DNA of 64,000 nt. It comes from Pohlia nutans. Its lineage: Eukaryota; Streptophyta; Bryopsida; Bryales; Mniaceae. A program made the position numbers and the translations under genes. The notes beneath the pieces are model-generated. The model did not search any database. It worked only from the letters and a program-made list of their open reading frames with translations, and was not told the DNA's origin. This document shows positions 27,960 through 40,896 of the stretch, one piece after another. The stretch covers positions 14,289,811 through 14,353,810 of the forward strand of contig CM040085.1 in the NCBI GenBank assembly GCA_022496805.1, read 5' to 3'. Numbering within the stretch: the stretch's first letter is position 1; every line of letters begins with the position of its first letter.

Positions 27960-28777
27960 TTAATCCCTAACCGTCCCGACATCCATATTTTGGACGTTTT
28001 TGGGGGTACATTCACATTCGAAGAGCTGTAACTTTTGCACAAAGTGCCCGATTTTAATAAAAATTTAGAAAAACAAACCGCATGATGTATGGAATGAGTG
28101 GTAAAAATTTCAGATCAATCCAAGATGTATTGAATTTTTGGTGATCATTTGAAAGTAGGGGTCTTTTTTTTGGACAGTTTTTGTGCATTTTGATAGCTGC
28201 AACTTTGGGGGCTTATATCTCCTTCATCCCATGTTCGTTTTCAATAAACATTACTGGGTTGGATTCCCCTTGAAGTCTAGTTATCATGGTAAAATATTCA
28301 TGTCAATCCATGTTGTTCAGAATGTTTGGGAGTGATTTTAGTGCACGGGTCTAATTTGGACACTTTTTGCTTTTTGGGTCAAATCGGTCACTTTTCGGGC
28401 TACTTTTTGACATTGCAAGACCATTTTAGGGCACATTAAATTTTTTTCATGAGTATTCTTGGGAATCAATGTGTTTATATGATGATTTTGAACTACTTTA
28501 TAGCTCAAAGGTTTTTCATTTGAGTAATGTTGAAAACAAATTTCACCTCCAAGTGTGTTGCTAGGAAAATTTCAACATCCATTTTTAACACTGAAACACT
28601 ATGATCTTGCAATCTATATGGCCAAATGACCCCAAATTTGATCTACATGATGTACGACATGTATATCACAAGATTGTATAGTTGAGATTCCTATACCTCA
28701 CTTACATTTGAATTTATAACACATCAAAAGCAATGATGGTTTTAAGCCCTAAAAAGCTAGGGATGCTTAGGGGTTAA
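27960..28777 (+). mobile_element. Family M TTAA element, copy 1, 818 bp
   Basis: Ends TTAATCCCTAACCGTCCCG and GATGCTTAGGGGTTAA. The interior matches 41841-42537 inverted (e.g. GGGCTACTTTTTGACATTGC). Confidence 0.87.
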
Positions 28778-29387
28778 AATCCCAAATTAACCAAAAAAGA
28801 TAAATTGGTTTAATGAATTTGAAATAACATGCACTACGAGATGGTATGATTTCCATTATTTGATTCTATTTATTTTGGAAAATCATGTTTAAGGTCTCAT
28901 TTTTGAACTAAGTATGAAACTTGACATAAACCAATTATATTATTTAAAAAAAATCACAATATCTTATTTTGAAGATCCATACCGTACAAATGATAGTCAA
29001 CTAGCACAAGAACCAAGAGAAATTTGGATGGATGAAAAATCGTCCATGGATGTAGTCAAGAGAATAATATGAATCTGTTTATCATCCACTATGTGGACGC
29101 CGGCGTGTCAAAGCATTAAAATTCCTTCCCCGATTTAGAAAGAAAGGAGTATTTTTGAATTTTAAAGTCACTTGAAAACTCATACAATAGTCATGGGTTT
29201 CAAAGATCTTTTCACTTAATTTTTTTTTAATAAATTTAATTATGAGAAGCAAGAAATTGAAAAAAATACCATTCTACAATATCTTTGTATCTCTATAAAA
29301 GAAAAATATCTCAATAGTAAAACTTCAACATTTTCCAACTTAACAACCTTATTTTATCAATTATAAGTACTTCCACCTTAACCCCTA
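28778..29387. other. AT-rich spacer
   Basis: No gene, repeat family or RNA recognised; long A/T runs only. Confidence 0.5.
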
Positions 29388-29638
29388 AAGGAGGATTCCC
29401 TTGTTCATATGGTGCACATACAGGGAAGAACATTTAGATATAGGTGGCGTTTACTGTAAAATAACATGTCCTATAGAGTCAAAAAAAAAATTCAGCTTTA
29501 TAATAACTACAAGGCATGTTGCTGTAAAATTCTCATAATTTTTCCTTGTGCGGAAGACGGTAAAAGAATTTCCTGTACAAATGTGGTAGTAAGAAACAAT
29601 AGAACACATTGAGGTTGTTGCATGCATTTAGGAGTTAA
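29388..29638. mobile_element. Element O, 251-bp TTAA element
   Basis: Ends TTAACCCCTAAAGGAGGA and CATTTAGGAGTTAA. The interior has no match elsewhere in the window. Confidence 0.65.
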
Positions 29639-29828
29639 GTGACCCCATTAGTGATGAAATTTTCCCGTACGAGTGGAGATGCTAGAAAGAGTGTAGCAAA
29701 ATCATAAAATGAAATGATTGCTTGCCACCTCCAAGGTGTGGTGTCTGTACATATAGGTACTATATTAGTGTAGAAGATTTGGCCAATCAGGAAGAGGCCA
29801 AAGGCCCTGAGAAAACAAAAGGATCTAA

Positions 29829-30288
29829 GGGCCTCTTTACACTAGAGGCAAGAAGCCGTGAAGAGAGAAATTTCAGCCAATGGGAGGCCTAAAAACCGAG
29901 AAGACCAAAGAATGTCACTTTACACCCGAAATTTTCAGTCCAAGGGACGGAAGGAGGAGAAAATGACCTAAACATTTTTGTCCTTCGTGGCAAGAAAAGT
30001 GGACATTTTTCAAGGCCCCCGGATTTTGGGTCAAGCCCACCTTAAGAGGTGGGTCTAACGCAAAATCTGGGGGGCCGTTCGGCCAAAATTCTCACAACCA
30101 ATCATTTTTTATTTCTTAAGAAATATGTAAGAACTTTAATTTAAAAAATCAGCACATTACTTTGTGGCCCCTTCTCACTTTACACTATATCCAAAGGCCG
30201 TCAAGTTCAAAGGTTGGCTTCTTAAGGATGAGCCATGGCCCTTGTGAGGTTTTCTCCACAGCTTCTCGCCCGTAGTGTAAAGAGGGCC
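29829..30288 (+). mobile_element. Element I copy 1, 460 bp, PIF/Harbinger-like MITE
   Basis: Ends GGGCCTCTTTACACTA and TAGTGTAAAGAGGGCC, flanked by TAA on both sides. Contains a palindromic stretch with GCCCACCTTAAGAGGTGGG. Inverted copy at 55119-55581. Confidence 0.8.
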
Positions 30289-30291
30289 TAA

Positions 30292-30797
30292 GGTGATGAT
30301 TGGCAAAGATATTTGCACTCCGGCGTAGGCTCTCAGGGCCCTCCAGTGTTTTTTCTGTGTTTTTTTTCTTGAAGCCTAACTGGCGACATAAAACAAATTA
30401 GGAAAGAATATTTGGCAAAACCTCAAGCTTACAATCATATTTAGATAGAATTTCTTCATATAATTAGCTATCTTCACACAAAAATATAGAGAAAATATGG
30501 CGAAAATTTCAAAATTTTCTCATTCTATTCTTTAATAAAAGAGAAATACCATATTTTGAAGAGAAATTTGGCAAAATATAGTTAGGAAAAAATGTTGGGG
30601 CCCTCCTTCTGTACAAAGTCAGGCCGGTCCTTGAATCTTGCTCTCCATTGATAAAAATAGCACAGAGCACTTCCATGCACACCTCGGTAGAACAATCCAG
30701 TAGATATAATTAGAAACTTTCCACAAAGCAACCAATCACGTAGCCCATCGATGGGAGTGAGAGTGGGTGAAATGCAAAGTTTGCTTTCAACGCTCAT
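30292..30797. other. AT-rich spacer
   Basis: No gene recognised. A minus-strand frame at 30582-30821 has no known domain. Confidence 0.45.
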
Positions 30798-31352
30798 GGT
30801 CCATTCACACCAGTCACCCAACGCAAGTGCGGCAAAGAATATGCATTCGTCATGTAAGTTTTTGGAAACTGCAGTGTGCTCTTGTAATTTATTTATTTAT
30901 TTTTAACCTGACGCATGCAAGAAGTTGATCCAATGCATTTTGGGTGCCACAAGAAAGTTGCGTCTCCACCAACACACATGCGTTGGCCAAAAGCAAGAAG
31001 AGACGAGGCTTTAACACCGCAAGAAAGATAGATAGATAGAAACTCCAGACCTCTTTCGAGGCCGGCGTGAATAAAGTGTCTGTTCGTCTTGACAATGAGC
31101 CAATGCCCACCGGACAAAGGGCCATTGGTGCAAGACTACTCTCCCCTTCACCACAAGAAACTATATATTATTTTTGATATTTACTTTGTAGCATTCCAGG
31201 AACGCAACGCAAGTGCTGCAGCTTCTTGGTGTAAATGCACCATCACCGAGCATAGGTGGAAGTTGGGATCTCATTTTTTTTTGTCCTCTAGCTGTATACA
31301 CCGGCCCAATGCTCACATGGAAGCCCACCCTCAGTCGGCTGGTGATATGGCC
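30798..31352. mobile_element. Element T copy 1, ~555 bp
   Basis: Left end GGTCCATTCACACCAGTC and right end CTGGTGATATGGCC, nearly inverse. Shares CCACCAACACACAT and inverted copies of GACGCATGCAAGAAG with 52606-53265. Confidence 0.55.
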
Positions 31353-31535
31353 ATAAGTTATGGCCTGTGTGCTTGACAGTTGACATAATCACCTTTTCAG
31401 CTTGCCTCAGTTTTTCAGTTTTTCAGCAACACAAAAATGAAGAAAGGGACTACTGTGCTCTGGTGCCCTTCCCTGCCTCTCCTAGTAAATATATTGAAAC
31501 CCATACAGCCTCCAACACACACCCTGGAATATATG

Positions 31536-31642
31536 TAAATGTAAATGTATGTGTATATGTATATGTATATTTTATGTGTATGTGTATGTGTATATGTATA
31601 TGTATATTATGTGTATACGTCTACGTATACGTGTACATATAT
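31536..31642. repeat. TGTATA-type microsatellite
   Basis: About 105 bp of TGTATATGTATATG-like repeats, directly before the start of U copy 2. A 103-codon frame here only reads the repeat. Confidence 0.9.
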
Positions 31643-31644
31643 TT

Positions 31645-33770
31645 GTTTTTGGATTCAAATGTAAGGGTCACGTTTTGAGATAGGATCCATTATGGATGTT
31701 CATATCTTATATCGTTGCCACAATTTTAGTGGTCTAGCCTATACAAAATTGCATGTGGGTAGATCAATAGTAGTGTTCATTACCACAATTTGAGCAACAT
31801 TGCAAACTTAACATGACTATAGTATAAGCAAAACTAATGCAAGCGTTATAAAAGTGGTATACACCAATCACATATATGTTTGACAAACTTTACAATACAT
31901 CATGTTTGTAAAAATACATTAGATCATTGACCTATTTGCAAAGTATAAATAAGCTCAATATTTTCCGTTTTAGTAGGTGACTATATAGGTGTTTACATAA
32001 CCATAAAAAGAACTGATAGGGAAATCCAGTGGTTTTCAAAAAAAAAAGAAGATAAATAACAACCTTATTTGTAAAGATACACAACTCTTTTCAAATGAAT
32101 GACTAATTAAAGTTTTCATGCATGATAGATTCCCAAAGTTGATACTAGTATGTAATTTGTGCATTTCCATAATTGGCACTAACACACAACTAAGTTATTA
32201 AGATTTATCTTGAATACAACAACAATTTTGCTAATGTAGGACAATTCATGGTGTTGGTTATAAAATCACATACACCCACCTATATGCAGTTAACCAAAAC
32301 ATTTGTATTGGCAGAATAAGCATATTCTATTAAAAAATACTCAAAAAATAAATTGAAGGAAACCCTAAACCGATTTTTTGGAAGCACTAGCCTATAGTGG
32401 AAGGAAGTACTAGATTAAATTTGGTGATAGAATACAATACATACCTGCTATTTTGTAAGGTGTACAAAAATAAACTCTCAACTGTGTCTTTCTATGGGGA
32501 ATTAGGAAGCCCGGTGCAAGGAAACTTGAGTTATGTAGGATGTACAAGGAATATTAACTACATTGACTGCTTTAGAGTTGAGCACATTTTGATTCCCATT
32601 AACCTTCGGAGATTGGAAGTAATTATCTCTACTGATTAATACCCATAAGTTGCCCATTTTGATCCACCCTACCTTACTTCTATCCATGTGTTATAGTTAG
32701 TACATAAATTTCTTACTTGTAAGCAATGTAAAATCTTCTTTGTTGTAATCCTTACAAAACTTCACTTGTTGCAATCTCTGCAGAATTTCCTTTATTGTAG
32801 CACGTGTAAAACTCTTCATTGTTGTAAAGCTTCTTACTTTAATCACCTCCATTTTCATATTGACCTAGGTAGTAAATTTTTTTTAAATTCAAGGTCTTGA
32901 TTTTGAAAAGTTTAGAGGAAAGTTAGCATTTCATTGTTCTGAAACTTCACTTATTTCTTCAATTTGTTACTTTCTATGGCATTTTACTATCAACTCCCAA
33001 GATATGATTCAAGAGTATCCAATCAGATTTGAGTTCCATCTTTTGAGGCCGATGACAAGGTTGGTCTCTCTTTCAGCATCCTAGTGACACGGGCATCCTA
33101 GTGACATGGGTTGTAACGCTTGGTCGGGCCCTTGGTGATCACTCCACGATGTCAAGCGTGGATAAGAGTGATGAACAGGTACAAACATGGTGCCACTTCC
33201 TTGTCAAGTACGTAGTCAAAAGTGAATGACGTGTGGGATAATGCACTGCATAGAATCTTTTCACTAAGGTAAGACAACTATCCATAGAGACTTGAACCAA
33301 AATGACACATGTGTTTTTTACGTTGTTATATGGAATGAACCAATGAGGGAATTGCACTTGCGTTCAAGGATCATTTGTTGCAACATTTGCACTCAAAGGT
33401 CACATTACACTGTTTCAAATGCATGTAGTGCGCTTACACAAGTCTAAATGCACCCCATACAAATTGCACCTTTTTATAATGACATTTGTGGAAATACAGT
33501 GACTAGAAATACACTCTGGTGGAATGAAATGTTGCTAGAATACCATAGCTATTAGTCTTGTAAGGCACTATTTATTGTAAAGAATAGAGTGGATAAGTAT
33601 AGCAAACTACACATAAGTATTTCACTTACCTGCTAATTGTTAGCGTGAACAATAGGCATGGACAATTCGCATGACGTTTGGTGCATTTTGATTCTTATAG
33701 ATTGGGTTCCAAGATGATTTCACTTGGAGGGTTTTCATTTTTCAAAATCAAAAAGAGAGTTGCTATTTGA
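31645..33770 (+). repeat. Large dispersed repeat U, copy 2
   Basis: Lacks the foldback element and the TTAA element seen in copy 1 and so gives their empty sites (GGATGTACAAGG at ~32538; AACTTAACATGAC at ~31806). Ends where a truncated B element begins. Confidence 0.8.
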
Positions 33771-33774
33771 TGAG

Positions 33775-34086
33775 AATTATGATGTTCACTCCATTATTTC
33801 TTTAAGTTTTTTGAAGTTTACAATAGATAAACCAATTTTAAAAAATCATTCTATATTTTAAACTCTAAAAGTGAAAATTTTAATTTATACAAATTTTCAA
33901 AGGTTAATGCTTTTAAATTCATTAAAAATATATCTAAAGCTATTTTGGAAGTTTGACCGCATAGATAATTGTAGAGCTGATGTCCTACATTTTGTTTATT
34001 GAACCAAACTTCATCAAACATATGGAAGGCACATATTATAACACATCTACGTTTTGTCCAATACCTCTTGGGCTTTTAGGGGTTAA
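33775..34086 (+). mobile_element. Family B TTAA element, right part only
   Basis: Right end GGGCTTTTAGGGGTTAA and the preceding ~300 bp match B1. The left ~240 bp are missing; the break is at U2, where both sequences share GCTATTTG. Confidence 0.75.
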
Positions 34087-34531
34087 TTGACGAAATTAGC
34101 AATTTTTCATTGCTATGAAGTAGGTCATTAAAAAGTGCTCATGAGGCCATTTTTGGTTTTTCCTCAATTTCGATGACGGGATGAACCTAGAATTAGAAAT
34201 TTAAAAGACCAAAACAAATAAAGATTCATTTGACAGAGTTTGGAAGAAAAAATAAAATAAAATAAAATAAAAACCGATTGGACAAAACCTCATGGAATTA
34301 TGAATGGTCAAAGTTTAGTTGACTTGAGGATAGGCACATTTTTGGATGTATATATCTCACTTAGTATTTATTATTTTAAGAAATAAAAAACTCCAATAGA
34401 TGGATTGGGAAATCTTAGAAGGGGAAGATTTATTTATTTATTTATTTTTGGCTACACACATCATTTTGGAGCTCAAAATACTATTAAGCCTCCTAGTCGT
34501 TTACGGCACAAATAGTCATCTCTACCTTAGA

Positions 34532-35033
34532 TTATCCCCTAAAGGACCAAGTGTCCATATCTGGGTCGATGGACAAATACAATCACAGTTTTCTCATCTG
34601 TCATGGACTCTTTGCAAAGTGGAATTTTTACAATATATTTTTATGGGATGTTAGCTTCATGCATGTGTGATCCGATTAGAAAGCAGACAGTTTGTGAAAA
34701 TTTTATGCTTCATTACATATTGTAGTGATTCACCCAAAATTTAGAAGATTTTAGTCTAAAAGTGCTCTTGAAAAAGTCAATTCATAAAAGTAAACAACAA
34801 AAAAATCTCCAAAAACCACTACACTTAGAGTTTTACAGTTCAATCCATCACAACAAATTTCATGTACAAATTGTCATTATCTTATTCGTAACCAAGTTAC
34901 AAAAGAATTTTCAATTTCTTGTTTCAAATTTTATACAAAAATATTGGTGATAGAAATCGTAGATTTAACCATATGGATAGAATATAAAATTTATAATGTA
35001 CAACTTTTATTCAGACATCAAGTTCAAAAATAG

Positions 35034-35035
<2 letters not shown>
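34532..35035 (-). mobile_element. Family A TTAA element, copy 7, truncated by a TA repeat
   Basis: Left edge TTATCCCCTAAAGGACC, interior inverted relative to A1. The sequence stops at ~35035 where a TA microsatellite starts. The spacer at 34087-34531 holds nothing recognised. Confidence 0.75.

Positions 35036-35081
<46 letters not shown>
35036..35081. repeat. TA dinucleotide microsatellite
   Basis: About 22 TA units, replacing the end of the preceding element. Confidence 0.95.
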
Positions 35082-35084
<3 letters not shown>

Positions 35085-35332
35085 GTATATAGAAGCCCGG
35101 AAACCATGCTTTAGAAGAACAGAATGCTTTTGAGCTTTAGCCAATCCATAAAGCAAGATGGGTAGGTAATTTTAAGACAAAATCATTTGTTTCTATTCAT
35201 TTCATGACATGTTGAAATCATCTTTGAAAAATAGATGTCAAATAAATTGATTGAGAGGGAACTACAAAGGCATATTACCAAGAGAAAAACATGTCTGTTA
35301 TCAAAAGTTTACGATTTTCACATTCAACCCTG

Positions 35333-35559
35333 AAACGACCAAGAATTCATGGTTTTAAAATGACAATTTCAATTGACCGTATTGTGAAAAGCTTAATTAG
35401 ATGGAATCTAATTTGATATCAAAAAGAGTACTGAAGAACATTGTATGAGTTGGTAAGAAACAAATAAATTTGAACAAGCGGAAGATTGCATATGACCTAT
35501 TCAAAACTTTAAAAAAAACATGAGACCCAATTTGGGCTTCTTGTTCCTTTACAGATTAA
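35333..35559 (-). mobile_element. Family C TTAA element, 227 bp, degraded ends
   Basis: Left TTCAACCCTGAAACGACC, right CCTTTACAGATTAA. Interior matches the C copies at 1613 and 40661 (ATGGTTTTAAAATGACA). Confidence 0.75.
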
Positions 35560-37513
35560 TGATTATGAAAATTCAATATATTCAATAAGACACTTTCTTA
35601 AAATATAGAATAGAGCACGTGTTATTTTTAATTAGAATTAGAAAAATGTTCATTTTTTAGTATATGCTTTCAAATAGTAGAAAGGTGGTTTTTTAGAAAC
35701 CAAACAACAATGCCAAAGCATGGTGTCAAAAATAAACCTTTTTTTATTAGTGTATTGGTCTTTTAATGTACATAGTTGTTTAAAGTATATATATTTGCAA
35801 AACACAATTTTTTCCCATAACTTGAATAAAGCCTATCTTGTCTTATAAATTAAAGAAAAGATTATGTAAACTAAAATATAAATATAAATATAAATATAGA
35901 ATCTACCCCTTAAAATATGTAGTTTTTGTGCTACTATCATTGATTTCTGGCCAATGTTGTAGCATTAGTAGATAAGGGGTATTTGGAGCATTGCGCTCTA
36001 GTGTCAAAGCATGGTGTCAAAAACCCATTTGATCACTAAGCTTGTGTTCAAATGGACATATTAGTTGGCATATTAGACTATGATTTGGAATTGTAGCTTG
36101 GTGCCCTAAGTACACCTATCTATTACTCGCTTTGTCCTACTAAAACACCATATTTTCCTTTGTACATTACACTTGACATTCCAAAGGAAACACTACGGTA
36201 AAAAAGGTGGCAATGCCGAGGAAGATGCTCATGCAAGTGGTGCCCAATACCACGCATGCACAGTGATTTTGCTTGATCATCTCCCTGGGGAGCGCCACCT
36301 TTTCTACTAGTGGTAAACATGGTCTCGACATAGGGAGTAGTATACTAGTGTAAAACCTTACATTTCTAATGTACACTGGTTCAAAAATGAATTGGAGTTT
36401 GGTCTCTCTAATTTCAAATATTCAATAATGACATGCTTTAGAATTCCTTAGGCCCACAAGGGTTCAAATCTATTGATTCCGTAATGACAAGGAATCTAAA
36501 GCCAATTGGGTACGAGTATTCTTGTGGGCTAATAAGATTCCTTGTGATCATGGAATCAGAAGAAGATATGAAGGCACCAAAGAGTGAAGGACCACAAGAA
36601 TTTCTTCTCTTGAGAATAGAACTTGCCCAACGAATCTTCAGAATTGGAGAGTGCTGAGGGATACAACTTGGTCGTTTTTAGTTTGTTTTTGGAAAAACAA
36701 CTAAGATTCTGCATCTGTGAGGAAAATAAAAATAAAAATAAGCGGCTAGTCGCATAGTCTCTGCCTTAGTATTTACCTTATACTTACTTTTATGCATTGA
36801 TTATATTGTTCAGCCAGGTAACTCCTTGAAAATGATGCATTTCCGTAGTCTCTCCACTGGTAGGACAGAGACAATAAAAATATCAAAAATTGGGACCTTG
36901 TTTTGCAAATATGGCTAGTAAGGTAAGCCACCGTGATTGTGCCACGATCTAGAAGTCATCTTGTATGTGTCACTATGCATTAGTAGTGTACATACTAAAA
37001 TTTTAAATGTAAGACATTGATACATAGTGATACAAATAGTCACATGGTACAAATAGGATAGTTTACCTTAATGTCTTTAACGTAGTAGGGTTATGGGACG
37101 GTTTTGAACGAGATTAAGAAGAAATCTAAATTTATGAATGCAATCATAGAAAGAGTCAACTTACCATTTTATCTACATTCGGACGTGGTTGCCAAAGGTA
37201 TCACATAAAAGAGTTCTAGGTGTACTTGCCACTAGAATGCACTACTTCAAATCCTAGTTGAATTAATTGAAGCATTCCACTCAAGTGTTACTCGTAGTGA
37301 AGCCCTTAGAAGTGAGATGGGGTCTCGATTGCTGAGAGCCTATAGTCTCTACTCGTATCAATTGCAAAGCACACTCTTGGCACCTCCACTTTGTTGTCCT
37401 ATTATAATGGTCTATTTTCACTCATCCCACTCAAGTGGGGCTTAGACAAAATAACTCAAAAACGACCAAATGCTGAATCTACTAGGATTTGTAGTCCAAT
37501 GAATGTGCGAAGA
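35560..37513. other. AT-rich spacer with two small repeats
   Basis: No gene. Bases 36122-36347 resemble a Stowaway-like MITE (TACTCGCTTTGTC against inverted TACTCCCTATGTC). An AATATA repeat is at 35878-35900. An inverted repeat around GGCCCACAAG...CTTGTGGGC is at 36448-36530. Confidence 0.4.
36757..36872. mobile_element. Element Z copy 1, ~116 bp
   Basis: Ends GTCTCTGCC and GGACAGAGAC. Shares a CTTAGTATTTACC motif and the flanking GCGACTAGCCGCTT-like sequence, inverted, with 49015-49139 next to the CHY1-like promoter. Confidence 0.55.
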
Positions 37514-37597
37514 ATTGTGGAGGAGGGATCATAGGAGCATTCAAGTAATTACAATAATTGTGATTACTTAGACAATCCTTTGATCCCTCTCCACAAT
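37514..37597. repeat. 84-bp palindrome
   Basis: Arms beginning ATTGTGGAGGAGGGATCATA pair with the inverse of GATCCCTCTCCACAAT; an inner AAGTAATTACAATAATTGTG palindrome extends the stem. It would form an almost perfect hairpin. The flanking 37598-38113 has no recognised gene. Confidence 0.75.
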
Positions 37598-38113
37598 CTC
37601 TCACACACCACTATTAGCAAAGGCATCGCCTCTCACTTAGAACAATCTCAGAGTTCACTGTACACACTTGTCCTACGTGACAAATCGCACTCACCAAGTC
37701 TAGGCAGTGAGTGCGAAGTGCCTTCTCCTTGTAGTGCACCCATTCTACGAACAACTTGTCTTCTCAAACAAATTTCATGGAAGGGATCGGCTTTGCTTTC
37801 GCAAAAAAACAGTCCATCACCAGGCTCGCCACAAGTCTATAACTTAGCAATTTGAAATGGTGCTTGACCAAATCTATGCACTAGTTTTGATATTGCACAT
37901 TTTGCATAGCAGCCAAGTTGAAATTTCCACCACCTTCACATTGAAACAAGCTCACCAGAGTATATTCTCTAGGACTTCTCACAACAAAAAGAAAAAGTGA
38001 CAACAAAAATTGAGTATTTCTAGGGCAGTGTTGATTGCCCACCTTTTCACTGTGGTTGGCAGTTGTTTTATATTATATATGAATGAAGGACTTTGAGCTC
38101 CCATCTTTTCATA

Positions 38114-38407
38114 AGGTAACTATACCTTAAAGCGTCCCCTTACCAACTGAGCCTATTTACACACATAGGGTCTTAATAGCAAGTTCAAGAGGATTTCAAC
38201 ATACTTTAGCATGCATTATTTGGTCACCGTATGAATAAGTTATGAATTTTCAAAGTGCTGACTTTAGGTTGACCATAAAGCGACACTAAACTCTGATGTT
38301 TAAACTGTGCACATTCTCATTAATAGTAGGGTGTCAAAATCTACTTATTATGAAAGATTGAGCTAGGGACGATTTAAGGAAAATGTCGCTTTTAGATATA
38401 GTTACCT
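38114..38407. mobile_element. Element H copy 2, 294 bp, TA-flanked
   Basis: Ends AGGTAACTATACC and GATATAGTTACCT, TA on both sides. Intact reference for the interrupted copy at 8950. Confidence 0.85.
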
Positions 38408-38439
38408 TAAGTGCACTTTTTAGTTGAAGTTCACCTATA

Positions 38440-38659
38440 AGATAGGAGCACCAAAAACCAACATTGTACCTAATGCAGATAGAATTTAGACCATGCAATC
38501 ATTTTAGAACTCAAATTTAGGCACATCATAGAGCCTTTATTGTATGTTGACCCAAATGATAAGCTATCTATGGACTACCTAAATTTATGTTCTAGAATGA
38601 CTATTGTACTTAGATTATGTCGGCATTAGGTACACTGTTGGTTTTTGGCGCTCCTACCT
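38440..38659. mobile_element. Element Y, 220-bp MITE, TA-flanked
   Basis: Nearly 40-bp terminal inverted repeats: AGATAGGAGCACCAAAAACC at the left, GGTTTTTGGCGCTCCTACCT at the right. TA on both sides. Confidence 0.82.
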
Positions 38660-39697
38660 TAAAAGAAAAAGAAGGGGGTGAAAAATGAAATATTGGAAGT
38701 AACCACACTTGTCTATGCTACTGTAATCAGTCATAAGGATTGGCAAAAAAAATAAAATTAAAAATGAATTACATCAAAAATAAAATAAAAAGAGATTTAG
38801 TCCACAATACATTAAAATATTTATTATAAGTAAAGATTACAACAAGATGTAAAAGCATCTTATAAATTCAACAATAATTGTACTACGAGGTGTAGAAGAA
38901 AACTTTGCAAATTTGGTGACTTGAGAGTTCCATTCACTTCTCCAATTATCAAAATGTCGTATGCTTACCAATATTCAAAGGTACACGGTATATTTTATTT
39001 TTATTTTTTGGTATTATTTTTTTCTCTCATATAATACATTTATCATCTAATACATTTTCTGATATAATACATTTAATAAAAAATAAAAGTTTTAAAGGGT
39101 TTTTTTTAATAATGAATACCGTACCTAGCCATCAAGGTCGGCATCTCATGTTGAATAATTATTATTTTTGAATATTTAAAAAAAAAAATGTCAAATATTC
39201 TTCAAGATTCTCCATTCCACCATATAATCTTTTTTTTTTGAAAAATTAAAAAATCCTAAAGACATGGGCTTCTTTTCTTATGATTTTTTTTTCCGATCTT
39301 CACAACCAATTACCGTACAAAGAACTAAATATATGTTTGGACCTGGTGTTAAAAGTGATAGGAGTAATAAAATCTAATCCACTGATGTACTCAAATTCAT
39401 TTTTAATACCCTTACTAACACCACTTCTAACACCGTGTGAACACGGCTTGACAGTCTTGGGGCTAAATGAGTAAGATTTCTAAAATTCTTCAATTGCATG
39501 CAGAACGTGTTTGATTGCTTCACACACACGTGAAAAGTAAGCTCAAAAAAGTGAAGAGAATTCTGAGCCGGCACTTGAACAAAGTAGTGAATGTGTGAAC
39601 TAAGAGTTGACTAAGTTAGCACTTTCATGAACCTATCTAATCTTCCCTTGAAATCTAAACAACCTCAAAGCAAAGCAAAACCACACCACTTCAATCC
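38660..39697. other. AT-rich spacer with a small hairpin
   Basis: No gene recognised. A/T tracts at 38990-39290. A GGTGTTAAAAGTG...CACTTCTAACACC hairpin at ~39345-39440 resembles the element in hexokinase intron 3. Confidence 0.45.
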
Positions 39698-40083
39698 TTA
39701 ACCCTTAAACGTCAAGAGGGCCTGGGCGGGGCAGCCCGGAAGGCATCTAAATTTTTGGAGGCGAAAAAAAAAAAAAAAAAAAACGAAAAAATGAAAAAAC
39801 GGCTCTGCTGGCCAACAATGTTGCGGCACTGTAGCACTGCGGCACTTTTCAAGAAACGACCTCTGCTGCCCAACCTCAACTCCTGTTCGTTTAGATAACT
39901 TTGATTGTTTGTCAATGACTCCACAATCTCCCAAATGAGGCACAAATTTGCAATCTAGATCGCTTTTTCAGTAGCTTTCCAACGCACCAATCCTCGCTTG
40001 ATTTGTTTGAGAAAATCTACTTTTTTCCTCAATTATTCCTTTATAACAAGCCCGTGGGGCTTGCTTTGACGTTTAAGGATTAA
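39698..40083 (+). mobile_element. Family D TTAA element, copy 2, intact, 386 bp
   Basis: Ends TTAACCCTTAAACGTCAAG and TTGACGTTTAAGGATTAA. Serves as the empty-site reference for D3. Its last TTAA is also the first of the next element. Confidence 0.88.
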
Positions 40084-40654
40084 CCCCTAACTGCCTGAGC
40101 GTCCATTTTTTGAACGATGTACAGATTTCATCTGTGTTTTCCATCCGTCATGCAATTTTTGCAGTGTGGATTTTTTACTCTAAATTCTGTGGGAAGTTAG
40201 CTTCATAAATGTTTGATCCGATTAGAAAGGGGATGATTTGTAAAATTCTTATGCCTCATTTCATGTTGTAGCGATTCACCCAAAATTTCGAAGATTTCAG
40301 TGTAAAAGTGCTTTTGAAAAAGTCAACTCATAAAATTAAGCAACCAAAAAATCTTCAAAAATCACTACACTTAGAGTATTACATTTCAACCAATCACAAC
40401 AAATTTCATCTACAAATTGTCAATATCCTATTCGTAATCGAATTAGAAAAGAATTTTGAATTTTGAGTTTCAAATTTTATACAAAATATTGGTGATAGCA
40501 ATCATAAACCTAACCGTATGGATAGAATCAAAAATTCATAATGTAAAACTTTAATTCATACATTAAGTTCAAAATATCCCTCTTAGATGCATTTAATAAT
40601 GCATCTTTGCAAAACTGCGGAATTTGGAGAGGGCTCTTGGCATTTAGGAGTTAA
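40080..40654 (-). mobile_element. Family A TTAA element, copy 4, 575 bp
   Basis: Ends TTAACCCCTAACTGCCTG and GGCATTTAGGAGTTAA. Inverted relative to A1; shares one TTAA with D2. Confidence 0.88.
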
Positions 40655-40660
40655 TGCCGT

Positions 40661-40896
40661 CTAGCCCCTGTAGGACCAAGGATTCATGGTTTTAAAATGA
40701 CATTCAATTAATCATATTGTGAAATATATAATTTAGATGAGACTAAATTTTGTATCACTGGAATCAGTGAAGAATAATGCATATGATGGTCAAGAAACAA
40801 GCAAATTTAAACAAAAGGAAGTTCACATAGAACCTACTCAAAATTGTTAAAAAAATACGAGGTCTAATTTGGACTTCTTGGTCTTTTAGGGATTAG
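40661..40896 (-). mobile_element. Family C TTAA element, 236 bp
   Basis: Ends CTAGCCCCTGTAGGACC and GGTCTTTTAGGGATTAG, both TTAA sites mutated. Starts 6 bp after A4. Confidence 0.8.

Noticed and set aside
31367..31678. 103-codon frame with a VCVYVYV-like stretch
   Set aside because: Direct translation of a TGTATA microsatellite.
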